Of a stretch of DNA of 64,000 nucleotides, positions 34,511 to 42,210 are shown piece after piece. Within the stretch, counting starts at the first letter, position 1, and every line of letters begins with the position of its first letter. The position numbers and the translations under genes are program-made. Source of the stretch: UBA6168 sp041741095 (lineage in GTDB: Bacteria; Bacteroidota; Bacteroidia; Chitinophagales; Saprospiraceae); NCBI GenBank assembly GCA_041741095.1, contig JBGSKQ010000117.1, forward strand, positions 23,397 to 87,396. Reading direction: 5' to 3'. Under the pieces are notes generated by a model that was given only the letters and a program-made list of their open reading frames with translations, was not told the origin of the DNA and did not search any database.

Positions 34511-34672
34511 CTGGTGGTTGATGTGGGTTGATGAGGTTGATGTGGGTTTATAAGGTTGATATGGGTTGATGAGGTTGATGTGGGTTGATTAAGTTAAAAT
34601 ATAAACCCGATAAACCCAATAAACCCTTATAAACCTTATAAACCTTATAAACCCGATAAACTATCTAAATAA
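34511..34672. repeat. Low-complexity ggttgat/ataaacc repeat array
   Basis: About 90 bases of ggttgatgtgggttgatgag variants are followed by about 80 bases of ataaaccttataaacccgat variants, which are partly complementary. The block can therefore fold into a long imperfect hairpin between the two M16 genes. It is noncoding. Confidence 0.7.
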
Positions 34673-34684
34673 TTATTCTCAATA

Positions 34685-36763
34685 ATGAAAAAAATAAATT
34701 CCTTTTTAATCATAGCATGTTCCCTGCTCATGGCCAACGGCCTGTTGGCTCAAAACGATTTTAGGAAAACAGCGCCCAAGGCTGGCCCTGCGCCCAAAAT
34801 CGAACTGGGCAAAACGGAACAGTTGACCTTGAAAAACGGCCTGAAAATCATCGTGGTGGAAAACCACAAATTGCCCAAGATCACCTACCAGATATTTGTG
34901 GACAAGCCACCCATCCTGGAAGGCGAATATGCGGGCTATGTGGAAATGGCGGGCCAGATGCTCAGCCGTGGCACGACCACCCGCAGCAAGGCCGAGATTG
35001 ACCAGTATGTTGATTTTATCGGCGCTTCATTGAATACCAGCGCCAATGGCATCACGGGCGAATGTTTGACCAAACACCAGGACAAACTATTGACCATCAT
35101 GGCCGATGTGCTGTTCAACCCGACCTTTCCGGCTGAAGAGTATGAAAAGCTGAAGAAGCAGACCCTTTCTGCCTTGGCACAGGACAAGGACGATCCGAAC
35201 ACCATCGCCGACAATGTTTCTTCCGTGTTGCGCAACAGCAAAAACCACCCTTATGGGGAAATCACCACGGAAAAAACCATCGAAAAAATCACCGTGGAAA
35301 AGTGCCGGGAATACTACGACAAGTATTTCAAACCGAACATTTCCTACCTGATCATCACGGGCGACGTGGACGCCAAAAAGGCGTTTGAAAAAGCTTCCGA
35401 ATACTTCGCCAAGTGGGAGAACAAAACCGTGGTGAAGCAGCCCTACCCCACCCCTCAAAAGCCGCCGAATACCATGGTGGACTTTGTGGACAAAACCGGA
35501 GCCGTTCAGTCCGTTATCAATATCACTTATCCAGTTGAACTGAAACCCGGCACGCCCGATGTCATCAAGGCCAGTGTGTTGAACACAGTATTGGGTGGCT
35601 ATTTTGGTAGCCGGTTGATGTCGAATATCCGGGAGGATAAAGGCTATACGTATGGTGCCAGGTCCAGCTTGGACTATGACCCCGTGATTGGCGATTTCAC
35701 CGCTTATGCCAGCGTGCGCAACGAGGTCACGGATAGCTCCGTCATCGAATTTTTAAAGGAAATCAACCGCCTGCGCACGGAAACCATCAGCGAGGAGGAA
35801 CTGACGATGGTGAAAAACGTGATGACGGGCAACTTCGCCCGTTCCCTGGAAAGGCCCGAAACGGTGGCCCGCTATGCCCTCAATGTGGCCCGTTACAATT
35901 TGCCGGAAGACTACTACGCTACTTATTTGGAAAAACTGAGCAAAGTAACGGCAACGGACATCAAGGACATGGCCAACAAATACCTGACCCCCGACCGGGC
36001 GCACATCCTCATCGTGGGCAACAAGGACGAAGTGGCCGAAAAGCTGAAGCCTTTTTCCCCGGCCAACAGCGTGAATTTCTTTGATGTATATGGAAATCCG
36101 CTGAGCGAAATCGCCCTCGTGATTCCCGCTGGCGTAACGGCTGAAACGGTGATTTCAGATTACCTGGCGTCCTTGGGCGGCAAAGATAAATTGGCCAATA
36201 TCAAATCCGTAAAAATCGAAATGTCCACCGAAATACAAGGGGTGGCGATGGAAACCAAAATATTCCACAAAGCCCCCAATATGCTGGCCACCACCAATTC
36301 CATGATGGGTAATGTGATGATGCAAACTTCTTTCGACGGCGAAAAAGGCATGATAACGCAAATGGGACAACCCGCCCCAATGGAAGGTGCCGACCTGGAA
36401 GACATGAAAGTGGACGGCCACCTTTTCCCGGAGCGCTATTATAGTAAGTTGGGCATAAAAACCGACCTGAAAGGCATCGAAATGCTGAACGACAAAAAAG
36501 TTTACAAAGTCGTCATCGAGTACCCATCGGGCAACAAAAAAACTAACTATTTCGACGTGGAAACCAGCCTGAAAGTGCAGGAAGTGGAAGTAAAAGACGG
36601 CAACACCATCACCAACGAAATCGGCGACTACCGGGAAGTGGACGGCATCAAGTTCCCCTTCTCCCGCAAGGTAATCGGCGCCGTGCCTTTTCCTTTGTTG
36701 ATGCAGGTGAAAAACGTGGAGGTCAATAAGCCGATTGACGAGGAGGTGTTTAAGGCGAATTGA
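34685..36763 (+). CDS. M16 family protein, non-catalytic subunit with extra C-terminal domain
   Basis: The 692-residue exported protein has the signal MKKINSFLIIACSLLMANGLLAQ. Two M16 domains span about 45-450. At the place of the zinc motif it reads VEMAGQMLSRGTTTRSK, so HxxEH is missing. The RxxxY pair region is present (NIREDKGYTYGARSSLDYDP), as in alpha-type subunits that bind substrate for the catalytic partner encoded just upstream. The last 215 residues (from GGKDKLANIKSVKIEMSTEI) are a separate beta-rich domain resembling LolA/LppX-like lipoprotein-sorting folds (YRIEMLNDKKVYKVVIEYPS-type strands). Its role is unknown. A terminator follows 21 bases after the stop. Confidence 0.88.
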   Translation: MKKINSFLIIACSLLMANGLLAQNDFRKTAPKAGPAPKIELGKTEQLTLKNGLKIIVVENHKLPKITYQIFVDKPPILEGEYAGYVEMAGQMLSRGTTTRSKAEIDQYVDFIGASLNTSANGITGECLTKHQDKLLTIMADVLFNPTFPAEEYEKLKKQTLSALAQDKDDPNTIADNVSSVLRNSKNHPYGEITTEKTIEKITVEKCREYYDKYFKPNISYLIITGDVDAKKAFEKASEYFAKWENKTVVKQPYPTPQKPPNTMVDFVDKTGAVQSVINITYPVELKPGTPDVIKASVLNTVLGGYFGSRLMSNIREDKGYTYGARSSLDYDPVIGDFTAYASVRNEVTDSSVIEFLKEINRLRTETISEEELTMVKNVMTGNFARSLERPETVARYALNVARYNLPEDYYATYLEKLSKVTATDIKDMANKYLTPDRAHILIVGNKDEVAEKLKPFSPANSVNFFDVYGNPLSEIALVIPAGVTAETVISDYLASLGGKDKLANIKSVKIEMSTEIQGVAMETKIFHKAPNMLATTNSMMGNVMMQTSFDGEKGMITQMGQPAPMEGADLEDMKVDGHLFPERYYSKLGIKTDLKGIEMLNDKKVYKVVIEYPSGNKKTNYFDVETSLKVQEVEVKDGNTITNEIGDYREVDGIKFPFSRKVIGAVPFPLLMQVKNVEVNKPIDEEVFKAN

Positions 36764-36783
36764 GTAGATTGATATATTGACCG

Positions 36784-36823
36784 AAAGGGGTTTACGAACA
36801 TAGCAGGTCGTAAACCCCTTTTT
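36784..36823 (+). terminator. Rho-independent-type terminator of the M16 operon
   Basis: The 14-bp stem aaaggggtttacga/tcgtaaaccccttt has a 10-nt loop and ends in a run of T. It closes the M16 pair. Confidence 0.85.
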
Positions 36824-37008
36824 CAATAACAATCAAGCCTTTTTCCTGGAACATGCCTTGTTGTGTCGCATCGCAAATGTTGCAGTAACAAATCATTTCG
36901 CTTGCATAGTAACAAAGCCCTTTGTAATATGTAAATGCTTTTATACCTTGCCCACACTTTGAGAAAGCTCACCCAACAGAAGGTTATTTAATTCCCAGAC
37001 ATGGCCAC

Positions 37009-37911
37009 ATGATGCTCAACAAAAAGCTCCTTTCCGAAAGGGATATTTGTACCAAGTACATCACCCCCGCCCGAATACGCAACACCCCTTGCCTGTTCAG
37101 CAGCAATGGGGATGGGTTTTTGTTCCATGACCGGAGCCTTGCCGCCACCGCCGTTCCCCCTCGTCCCGAACCGACGCCCCTTGTCATTGCCGATGGCAAA
37201 CCGCAACGTCACGAGGGAAGTGCCGAGGGAAGCCACGACGACGCCCCTTCTGTTCCCTATCTGGCCGAACCGACGCCCCATGTCATTGCCGAAGGCAAAC
37301 CGCAAAGTCACGAGGGAAGCCACGACGAGACAGCATACATGACGTCGCAGAGCCTGTCCCGAAATATCGGGATTGCCTACGGCAATGACAAAAGCGACGA
37401 GTACCGTGACGTAGAACGTGAACTAAGCTTAGACGAATTCCCCTCTCCCGCCGAATTGTGGGAAAAATACAAACGCTACAAAGGCATCGCCACCACCGAA
37501 GAGGAACGCATCGCCGCACAGGACTACTACTCCGCCAAAGGCGGAAGCAGCAGGCACCCCCGCTACTACCAACAAGTGGATTTGTTTGATTTGATTTGCC
37601 ACGTGGCTTACGACCAGCCACCGCTTACACGCCGGGAGAGGGCGTTGAACGTGAAAAAGCGGAACTACTTCACCAAATATAGCGAACAAGCCCGCCGGGT
37701 GCTCGAAGCACTGCTTGACAAATACGCCGACGAAGGCATCGAAAACCTCGAATCCCTCGACGTGCTGAAAGTGCGCCCCTTGACCCAGTTTGGCTCCCCC
37801 ATCGAGATACTGCGGGAGTTTGGCGGGAAGGAGCGGTTTTTGGCGGCGGTGCGGGAGTTGGAGGGGGAGATTCATCGGGTGCATGGAACGAATGTATACC
37901 ATTTAAAATAA
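37009..37911 (+). pseudogene. hsdR: Collapsed type I restriction subunit HsdR (EcoEI-type), in-frame internal deletions
   Basis: The 300-codon frame joins three separate pieces of an HsdR protein. Residues 2-21 (LNKKLLSERDICTKYITPA) match its N-terminus. Residues about 139-190 (LDEFPSPAELWEKYKRYKGI ... RHPRYYQQ) match the linker just before the helicase. Residues 191-300 (FDLICHVAYDQPPLTRRERA ... KKRNYFTKYSEQARRVLEAL) are the EcoEI_R_C domain. The nuclease domain and the whole SF2 helicase are missing, and the first gap is filled by a repeat-derived segment. It cannot be an active restriction enzyme. The frame is unbroken, so a short product could be made. The phospholipase gene starts 10 bases later. 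Confidence 0.75.
37167..37319. repeat. 99-bp-period direct repeat inside the hsdR remnant
   Basis: gaaccgacgcccc..gtcattgccga.ggcaaaccgcaa.gtcacgagggaag occurs at 37167-37220 and again at 37266-37319 with four differences. It is translated in the remnant as EPTPLVIADGKPQRHEGS and EPTPHVIAEGKPQSHEGS. It has no counterpart in HsdR and looks like inserted intergenic-type repeat. Confidence 0.7.
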
Positions 37912-37921
37912 TGTTTCAAAT

Positions 37922-39925
37922 ATGACTCAAAATTTTCAAACTGAAAACTTCCACGATTCATTTGCAATTTTCCAAGGAGGGGGGATAAAGGTTATTTCAC
38001 TGATAGGCGCATACGAAGCATGTATTAGTAGCGGAATTAGATTTTCTGGTGTTGCAGGCACATCTGGAGGGGCTATAGTTGCTAGCTTAATCGCAGCAGG
38101 ATATACCCCAATTGAACTTAAATCATTGCTATTTAACCAAGATTTTTCCAAATTCCTAAAAAATCCTAAAAAGATAAATAATCTTAATCAGGAGGTTTTA
38201 TTAAGAATTATTAGGAAAGCATCTGATATTCGAAAAAAAAATCTTCTCTCAGGTTTAATAAGAATGATAAGCTTAAAAGGTATTTTTAGTGCTGAGTCAA
38301 TAGAAGAATGGCTTAACGAAAAAATTTGTCAAAAACTTAACTTAAAGAAACAAATTGCAGAATTTAGAGACTTGGATATTCCCCTAATAGTTGTTGCAGC
38401 TGATTTGGTTAGCGGCAAACCAAAAGTTTGGTCAACTTACGATACTCCAGATTTTTCTATTGCAAAGGCTGTCCGTGCTTCATCAAGTATTCCACTTTTC
38501 TTTCAACCTTTAGTTGAATCGGATGCTGTTTATGTCGATGGAGGAATGTTAAGTAACCTACCCATATCTTTGGCATATTCATTATTAATTGAAAAACGTA
38601 AATTAAATCATCCTTTATTGGCTTTTACCCTCACCTCAACTATTGATACATATGGGGCTAATTTCCCTTGGAGTACAATAAAGTATTTTGAAAAATTGTC
38701 TGACACAATAGTCTCAGGTAATATTGAAATTCAAAAAAGCACACTACATCGAAATGTAACAGTAATTCCAATAGAAACTAAAGGATTTAGTGCAACCGAT
38801 TTCAACAAAATGACACCAGAGAATAAAGAAGTTCTATTTGATTTTGGGGTTTCCGCTGTGAAGGAATTTGTAGCACACGAAGAGGATTATTTGACCTTCA
38901 AGGAGGTAAATGAATTTGAAAAGTGCATTCATTATATTGATGATTATTATTCAAGACTACAAGAAATTTTTGAAAAATCGCATAAGGAAATAATTATTGT
39001 TTGCAAGGATTTAGATTGGGTTTTCAAACTGATTTTAACTGTCAGTCATGCTGTTTTTAAAGGAGTTAAAATTTACATTTTTTACAAACGAAATGAAGGG
39101 GAAAAAAATAAGCATAGGTTAAATTTACTTAAAAATATCGGATGTTATGTTGAAGTTCTTGTACCTGAAGAAAGTTTAGATTTGTCAGGAGTTTTTGCAG
39201 ACCCAAATTCTGAGGCAAATTGTCGTATGATAATAAATAACAATAGGGCTGAGCTTCATGGTGTTATTGCTAGTTATTATCACAGCTCATATGACTATCA
39301 TGTCATACATTCAATCACTAATAGTGTGAAAAATATTTACATAAGAGACAAGAAGATAGATTTTGATTTTGCTCCCTCATACCATAGAGTAGATATAGAC
39401 TATGTTCGAAAAAGGATGAAGGGGAATATACCATTTTATCAGCATAAAAGAATAAAAATACACCTTGAAGATGTTGAAATTGATGATGCTGTTCCACACA
39501 TTGGTTACATTCATAACTATAAGATAAAGCAAATAAAACTTTTAAATAAGATTTATGAACAAAATGATTTTTCGTTGTATGAACCTTTAGGGATTAAGCT
39601 TATGAATGGAAAATTTTCACTTATTTTGCCGCCGGTTTTAGAGCAAAAAAAAGGTCGTAGGCACCTATTGGAAGGGCATACACGTTTTTTTGTAGGAATA
39701 TCTGATAGGACAAAAAAGGTTAAAGCTATTGTTGTGACTGAGGTTGATGAGTCATTACCAAGTAGCCCTAAAAAATGGAAGGATGTAAAAGTTATTTATG
39801 GTGATGAAGACCCCATTGATATATTTAGAGGTAATAAGCAAGATATGTTAAGAAATATTGAGTCATTAGTTAGAGATGTGAATGATTGGAATGACTTATC
39901 AGAAATGATTGGTGAAATTGATTAA
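37922..39925 (+). CDS. Patatin-like phospholipase fused to PLD-like and ParB/Srx-like regions
   Basis: The 667-residue cytoplasmic protein has no signal. The patatin domain covers about 10-320: oxyanion loop GGGIK (19-23), nucleophile elbow GTSGG (Ser48) and catalytic Asp206 in DGGMLSNLPI, so an active lipid hydrolase is expected. A middle region (about 335-500) has Rossmann-like strands (HKEIIIVCKDLDWVFKLIL; GVKIYIFYKRN; NIGCYVEVLVPEE), as in PLD-fold domains, but no HKD motif. The end (about 550-630) reads ILPPVLEQKKGRRHLLEGHT then KAIVVTEV, resembling the ParB/sulfiredoxin fold. The gene is visibly more AT-rich than its neighbours, a sign of transfer. It follows the hsdR remnant by 10 bases, where a type I R-M accessory gene would sit. 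Phage defence is an inference. Confidence 0.85.
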   Translation: MTQNFQTENFHDSFAIFQGGGIKVISLIGAYEACISSGIRFSGVAGTSGGAIVASLIAAGYTPIELKSLLFNQDFSKFLKNPKKINNLNQEVLLRIIRKASDIRKKNLLSGLIRMISLKGIFSAESIEEWLNEKICQKLNLKKQIAEFRDLDIPLIVVAADLVSGKPKVWSTYDTPDFSIAKAVRASSSIPLFFQPLVESDAVYVDGGMLSNLPISLAYSLLIEKRKLNHPLLAFTLTSTIDTYGANFPWSTIKYFEKLSDTIVSGNIEIQKSTLHRNVTVIPIETKGFSATDFNKMTPENKEVLFDFGVSAVKEFVAHEEDYLTFKEVNEFEKCIHYIDDYYSRLQEIFEKSHKEIIIVCKDLDWVFKLILTVSHAVFKGVKIYIFYKRNEGEKNKHRLNLLKNIGCYVEVLVPEESLDLSGVFADPNSEANCRMIINNNRAELHGVIASYYHSSYDYHVIHSITNSVKNIYIRDKKIDFDFAPSYHRVDIDYVRKRMKGNIPFYQHKRIKIHLEDVEIDDAVPHIGYIHNYKIKQIKLLNKIYEQNDFSLYEPLGIKLMNGKFSLILPPVLEQKKGRRHLLEGHTRFFVGISDRTKKVKAIVVTEVDESLPSSPKKWKDVKVIYGDEDPIDIFRGNKQDMLRNIESLVRDVNDWNDLSEMIGEID

Positions 39926-39965
39926 AAATTATACATTCTTATGGCTATACTAAAACAGTTGTAGG

Positions 39966-40132
39966 ATGCCAAACCTCTCCTCCCTCATCAAATCCATCCG
40001 AGACATCATGCGGGAAGACTGTGGCCTCTACGGTCCACGATAGCTATCGGGAGCCAGCGCATCGAGCAATTGGCTTGGATACTTTCCCTGAAAATCATGG
40101 ACGACAAGGGCCATCCCTCCAAAATTTCCTAA
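39966..40132 (+). pseudogene. HsdM N-terminal fragment, copy A
   Basis: The sequence starts MPNLSSLIKSIRDIMREDCG, as in HsdM methylase subunits of EcoEI-type systems. A 19-base insertion (40035-40053) containing cgatagctatcg then breaks the frame, and the next family residues (QRIEQLAWILSLKIMDDK) follow in another frame up to a stop at 40130. The rest of the methylase is absent. The first 142 bases align without gaps to copy B at 41012. Confidence 0.7.
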
Positions 40133-40154
40133 ATTCGCCCAAAATTCAATCCAG

Positions 40155-40439
40155 ATGGAGTTATCGAAAGTCATATTTTGGGATACGGATTACGACCGCA
40201 TCAATTGGTCAGAAAAAGCCCGATTCGTTATCGGCCGGGTGCTGATGTACGGTACGGTGGAAGACTGGCAGGCCATCAAATCTTTTTATGGGCTGGAGCG
40301 TATCAAAGCCGAAATGCAGCAGGAGCGCTACCTTGACAAAAAGACGCTCAGTTTCTTGAGCTGTATCTTTGACATTCCTAAACAACAATTCCGATGCTAC
40401 ACCGAGCAACAGTCCGCCCCGCCACATTGGGACTTTTGA
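40155..40439 (+). CDS. DUF6922-type protein, putative antitoxin of the AbiEii-like pair
   Basis: The 94-residue cytoplasmic protein starts MELSKVIFWDTDYDRINWSE. It has the family stretches RFVIGRVLMYGTVEDWQAIK, YGLERIKAEMQ and LDKKTLSFLSCIFDIPKQQF, ending RCYTEQ. Such proteins are regularly encoded just before AbiEii-like nucleotidyltransferases in Bacteroidota, where they occupy the antitoxin position. The reading frame overlaps the next gene by 46 bases, which implies coupled translation. It starts 22 bases after the end of HsdM fragment A. The antitoxin role is inferred from position, not shown by the sequence. Confidence 0.8.
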   Translation: MELSKVIFWDTDYDRINWSEKARFVIGRVLMYGTVEDWQAIKSFYGLERIKAEMQQERYLDKKTLSFLSCIFDIPKQQFRCYTEQQSAPPHWDF

Positions 40440-41011
40440 ACGACATCATGGCCAAGCCTGCTTTGTCAGGTTTCTATCTGGCTGGGGGCACCTCCCTGGC
40501 GCTTCAAATTGGTCACCGTGTATCGGTTGATTTGGATTTATTTGGCCACCGCCCTTTCGAGACACAGGAAATATTGGATGAGTTGAACGACCTCGCCCCT
40601 TTGTCCATCATGGCTCAAAGCAAAAATATATTGGTGTTGGATGTGCAGGGGGTAAAAGTGGATTTTGTGAACTACCGGTATCCGTTGGTAGCAGTGCCGC
40701 TGCTGTTGGAAGGTCTGCGTTTATTGACCTTGCCCGATATTGGGGCTATGAAATTGGCGGCCATCGCTGGCAGGGGCCGAAAACGAGATTTTTACGATTT
40801 GTTCTTCCTGCTCCAGCAATATAGTTTGGATGAACTGATGGGCTTTTACCTAAAAAAATACGATGATGGCTCGGAGTTCATGGTTGCCCGCAGCATCGTT
40901 TATTTTGACGACGCAGACCAAGACGATGACATCAAGTTATTGGGCCAGCAAGTAAAATGGGAAACGGTTAAAAAAACAATTCAAAAATTAGTCAAGGAAA
41001 AATACAAATAA
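40394..41011 (+). CDS. AbiEii/AbiGii-type nucleotidyltransferase, putative toxin
   Basis: The 205-residue protein starts MLHRATVRPATLGLLNDIMA, the usual opening of this family, so the start inside the preceding gene is accepted. The nucleotidyltransferase motif GGTSLALQIGHRVSVDLDLF (31-50) has the Gly-Gly-Thr-Ser loop and Asp46/Asp48 metal ligands. A third acidic residue is in VKVDFVNY, and a helical region carries KLAAIAGRGRKRDFYDLFFL. AbiEii toxins transfer nucleotides to tRNA or other targets and stop growth in abortive infection. It overlaps its DUF6922 partner by 46 bases. Its stop codon is directly followed by the ATG of HsdM fragment B. Confidence 0.88.
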   Translation: MLHRATVRPATLGLLNDIMAKPALSGFYLAGGTSLALQIGHRVSVDLDLFGHRPFETQEILDELNDLAPLSIMAQSKNILVLDVQGVKVDFVNYRYPLVAVPLLLEGLRLLTLPDIGAMKLAAIAGRGRKRDFYDLFFLLQQYSLDELMGFYLKKYDDGSEFMVARSIVYFDDADQDDDIKLLGQQVKWETVKKTIQKLVKEKYK

Positions 41012-41205
41012 ATGCCCAACCCCTCCTCCCTCATCAAATCCATCCGAGACATCATGCGGGAAGACCGTGGCCTCTCCGGTCCACGATAGCTATCGGGAGC
41101 CAGCGCATCGAGCAATTGGCTTGGATGCTGTTCTTGAAAATCATGGGCGACAAAGACCAGGAGCAAGAAATCCTGCATCATGCTATCTTTAACTTTAAAT
41201 ACTAA
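41012..41205 (+). pseudogene. HsdM N-terminal fragment, copy B
   Basis: The sequence starts MPNPSSLIKSIRDIMREDRG directly after the AbiEii-like stop codon. The same 19-base insertion as in copy A (here 41081-41099) breaks the frame after GLSG. The remaining family residues (QRIEQLAWMLFLKIMGDKDQ, then EQEILHHAIFNFKY) end at a stop at 41203. It is slightly longer and closer to a normal HsdM than copy A. Confidence 0.7.
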
Positions 41206-41207
41206 CC

Positions 41208-41789
41208 ATGCCACTATTCGTTTCAAGAATCATTTTGCTAATCATGCTCGTTTTTCAAGCTGTTGCTGCACAAGCACAAAGTATTTTAGGCTTTAAAGGC
41301 GGTGTCAACGCAGCCTATGTGACAAAAACCAAGGATAGAAATAGTGGCGTCACAAGCCGAAAAATCATAGGGGCATCTGCGGGTTTCTATTTTGATATTG
41401 AAATAACTGATAACACTGCCATTCGTCCTGAACTCAATTTTATCCAGAAAGGATTTATCCGGGAAACGCCGTTAGGTGACCGTGTATATCGGTTGAACTA
41501 TTTTGACCTGGCAGTACTTTTCAAATACCGTCTTGCCAATCTCAACAACCACCCAAAAAAGAGAAAGCAGATTCATGCTTACTTTTTAGCAGGGCCGTTT
41601 ACAGGTTATTCTGGTTCTGGGAAGATAACAGCTACGGAGAGCGGAGAAACCTATCCCTATGACTTTAACGGTGGGGTGTCATTGAGCCATTTTGATGGCG
41701 GAGTGGTGATCGCCGGTGGGCTTGAGTTGCCGCTTGGCAAGGGGTACGTGGTCACGGATATCCGTTACAACCTCGGCCTGCTTCCCTGA
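41208..41789 (+). CDS. Outer-membrane beta-barrel (PorT-like) protein with C-terminal frameshift
   Basis: The 193-residue frame has a signal peptide (MPLFVSRIILLIMLVFQAVAAQAQ) and the strand pattern of small Bacteroidota 'outer membrane beta-barrel' proteins (ILGFKGGVNAAYVTK; IRPELNFIQKGFI; GGVVIAGGLELPLGKGYVVT). The frame ends early at 41789, after DIRYNLGLLP. The expected last strand continues in another frame as SLSNSSSASGVIKNHGFIAS then AGYGILIGN, up to a stop at 41870-41872. A single-base change near 41780 would restore a protein of about 221 residues. It may be real decay or a sequencing error. It lies directly after the defence remnant. Confidence 0.75.
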   Translation: MPLFVSRIILLIMLVFQAVAAQAQSILGFKGGVNAAYVTKTKDRNSGVTSRKIIGASAGFYFDIEITDNTAIRPELNFIQKGFIRETPLGDRVYRLNYFDLAVLFKYRLANLNNHPKKRKQIHAYFLAGPFTGYSGSGKITATESGETYPYDFNGGVSLSHFDGGVVIAGGLELPLGKGYVVTDIRYNLGLLP

Positions 41790-41981
41790 GCAATTCCAGT
41801 TCCGCAAGCGGTGTAATCAAAAACCACGGCTTCATTGCCAGCGCCGGATATGGGATCCTGATAGGCAATTAGGAGAATATATCGGCTGGCACAGCTTTCT
41901 GTCCCGATGGCCCCAGGACTTCCATTTAATAGATGAACACATTAGACGTTGATAGCAGGCATTTCTGTCCCGGCAGGAATC

Positions 41982-42043
41982 GGGAGGAGGGGTTATCAAA
42001 CCCCGGCGTTCCGGAACAGCTGGGTTTGATAACCCGGCCTCCC
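41982..42043. repeat. Nested GC-rich hairpin element, copy 2
   Basis: The outer arms gggaggaggggttatcaaaccc and gggtttgataacccggcctccc pair with two mismatches. The loop carries the perfect palindrome gttccggaac. It shares its plan and several words with copy 1 at 10006-10075. It sits in the 340-base gap between the barrel gene and the glycosyltransferase gene, which otherwise holds nothing I recognise. Confidence 0.7.
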
Positions 42044-42210
42044 AAGAAGGTACTGCAAAACAGAATAGGTATTGCTGCTTCAAAAATTGAGGAATAGCTT
42101 AATCATAAATATTTACCCACACGAAATCACGAAGAACCTTAATATATCTGAAACGACCTCCCCATTTTCCATGTATATATTGAAAAAGTAGATGCTATAT
42201 CCCCAGCTTT

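Noticed and set aside
34511..34672. CRISPR-like array in the M16 intergenic repeats
   Set aside because: Units are short, irregular and self-complementary, without constant repeats and unique spacers; no cas genes are present.
37922..41011. CBASS system (patatin effector plus nucleotidyltransferase)
   Set aside because: The nucleotidyltransferase has the AbiEii motif layout, not that of a CD-NTase, and belongs with DUF6922. No Cap2/Cap3-type or other CBASS partner is present.
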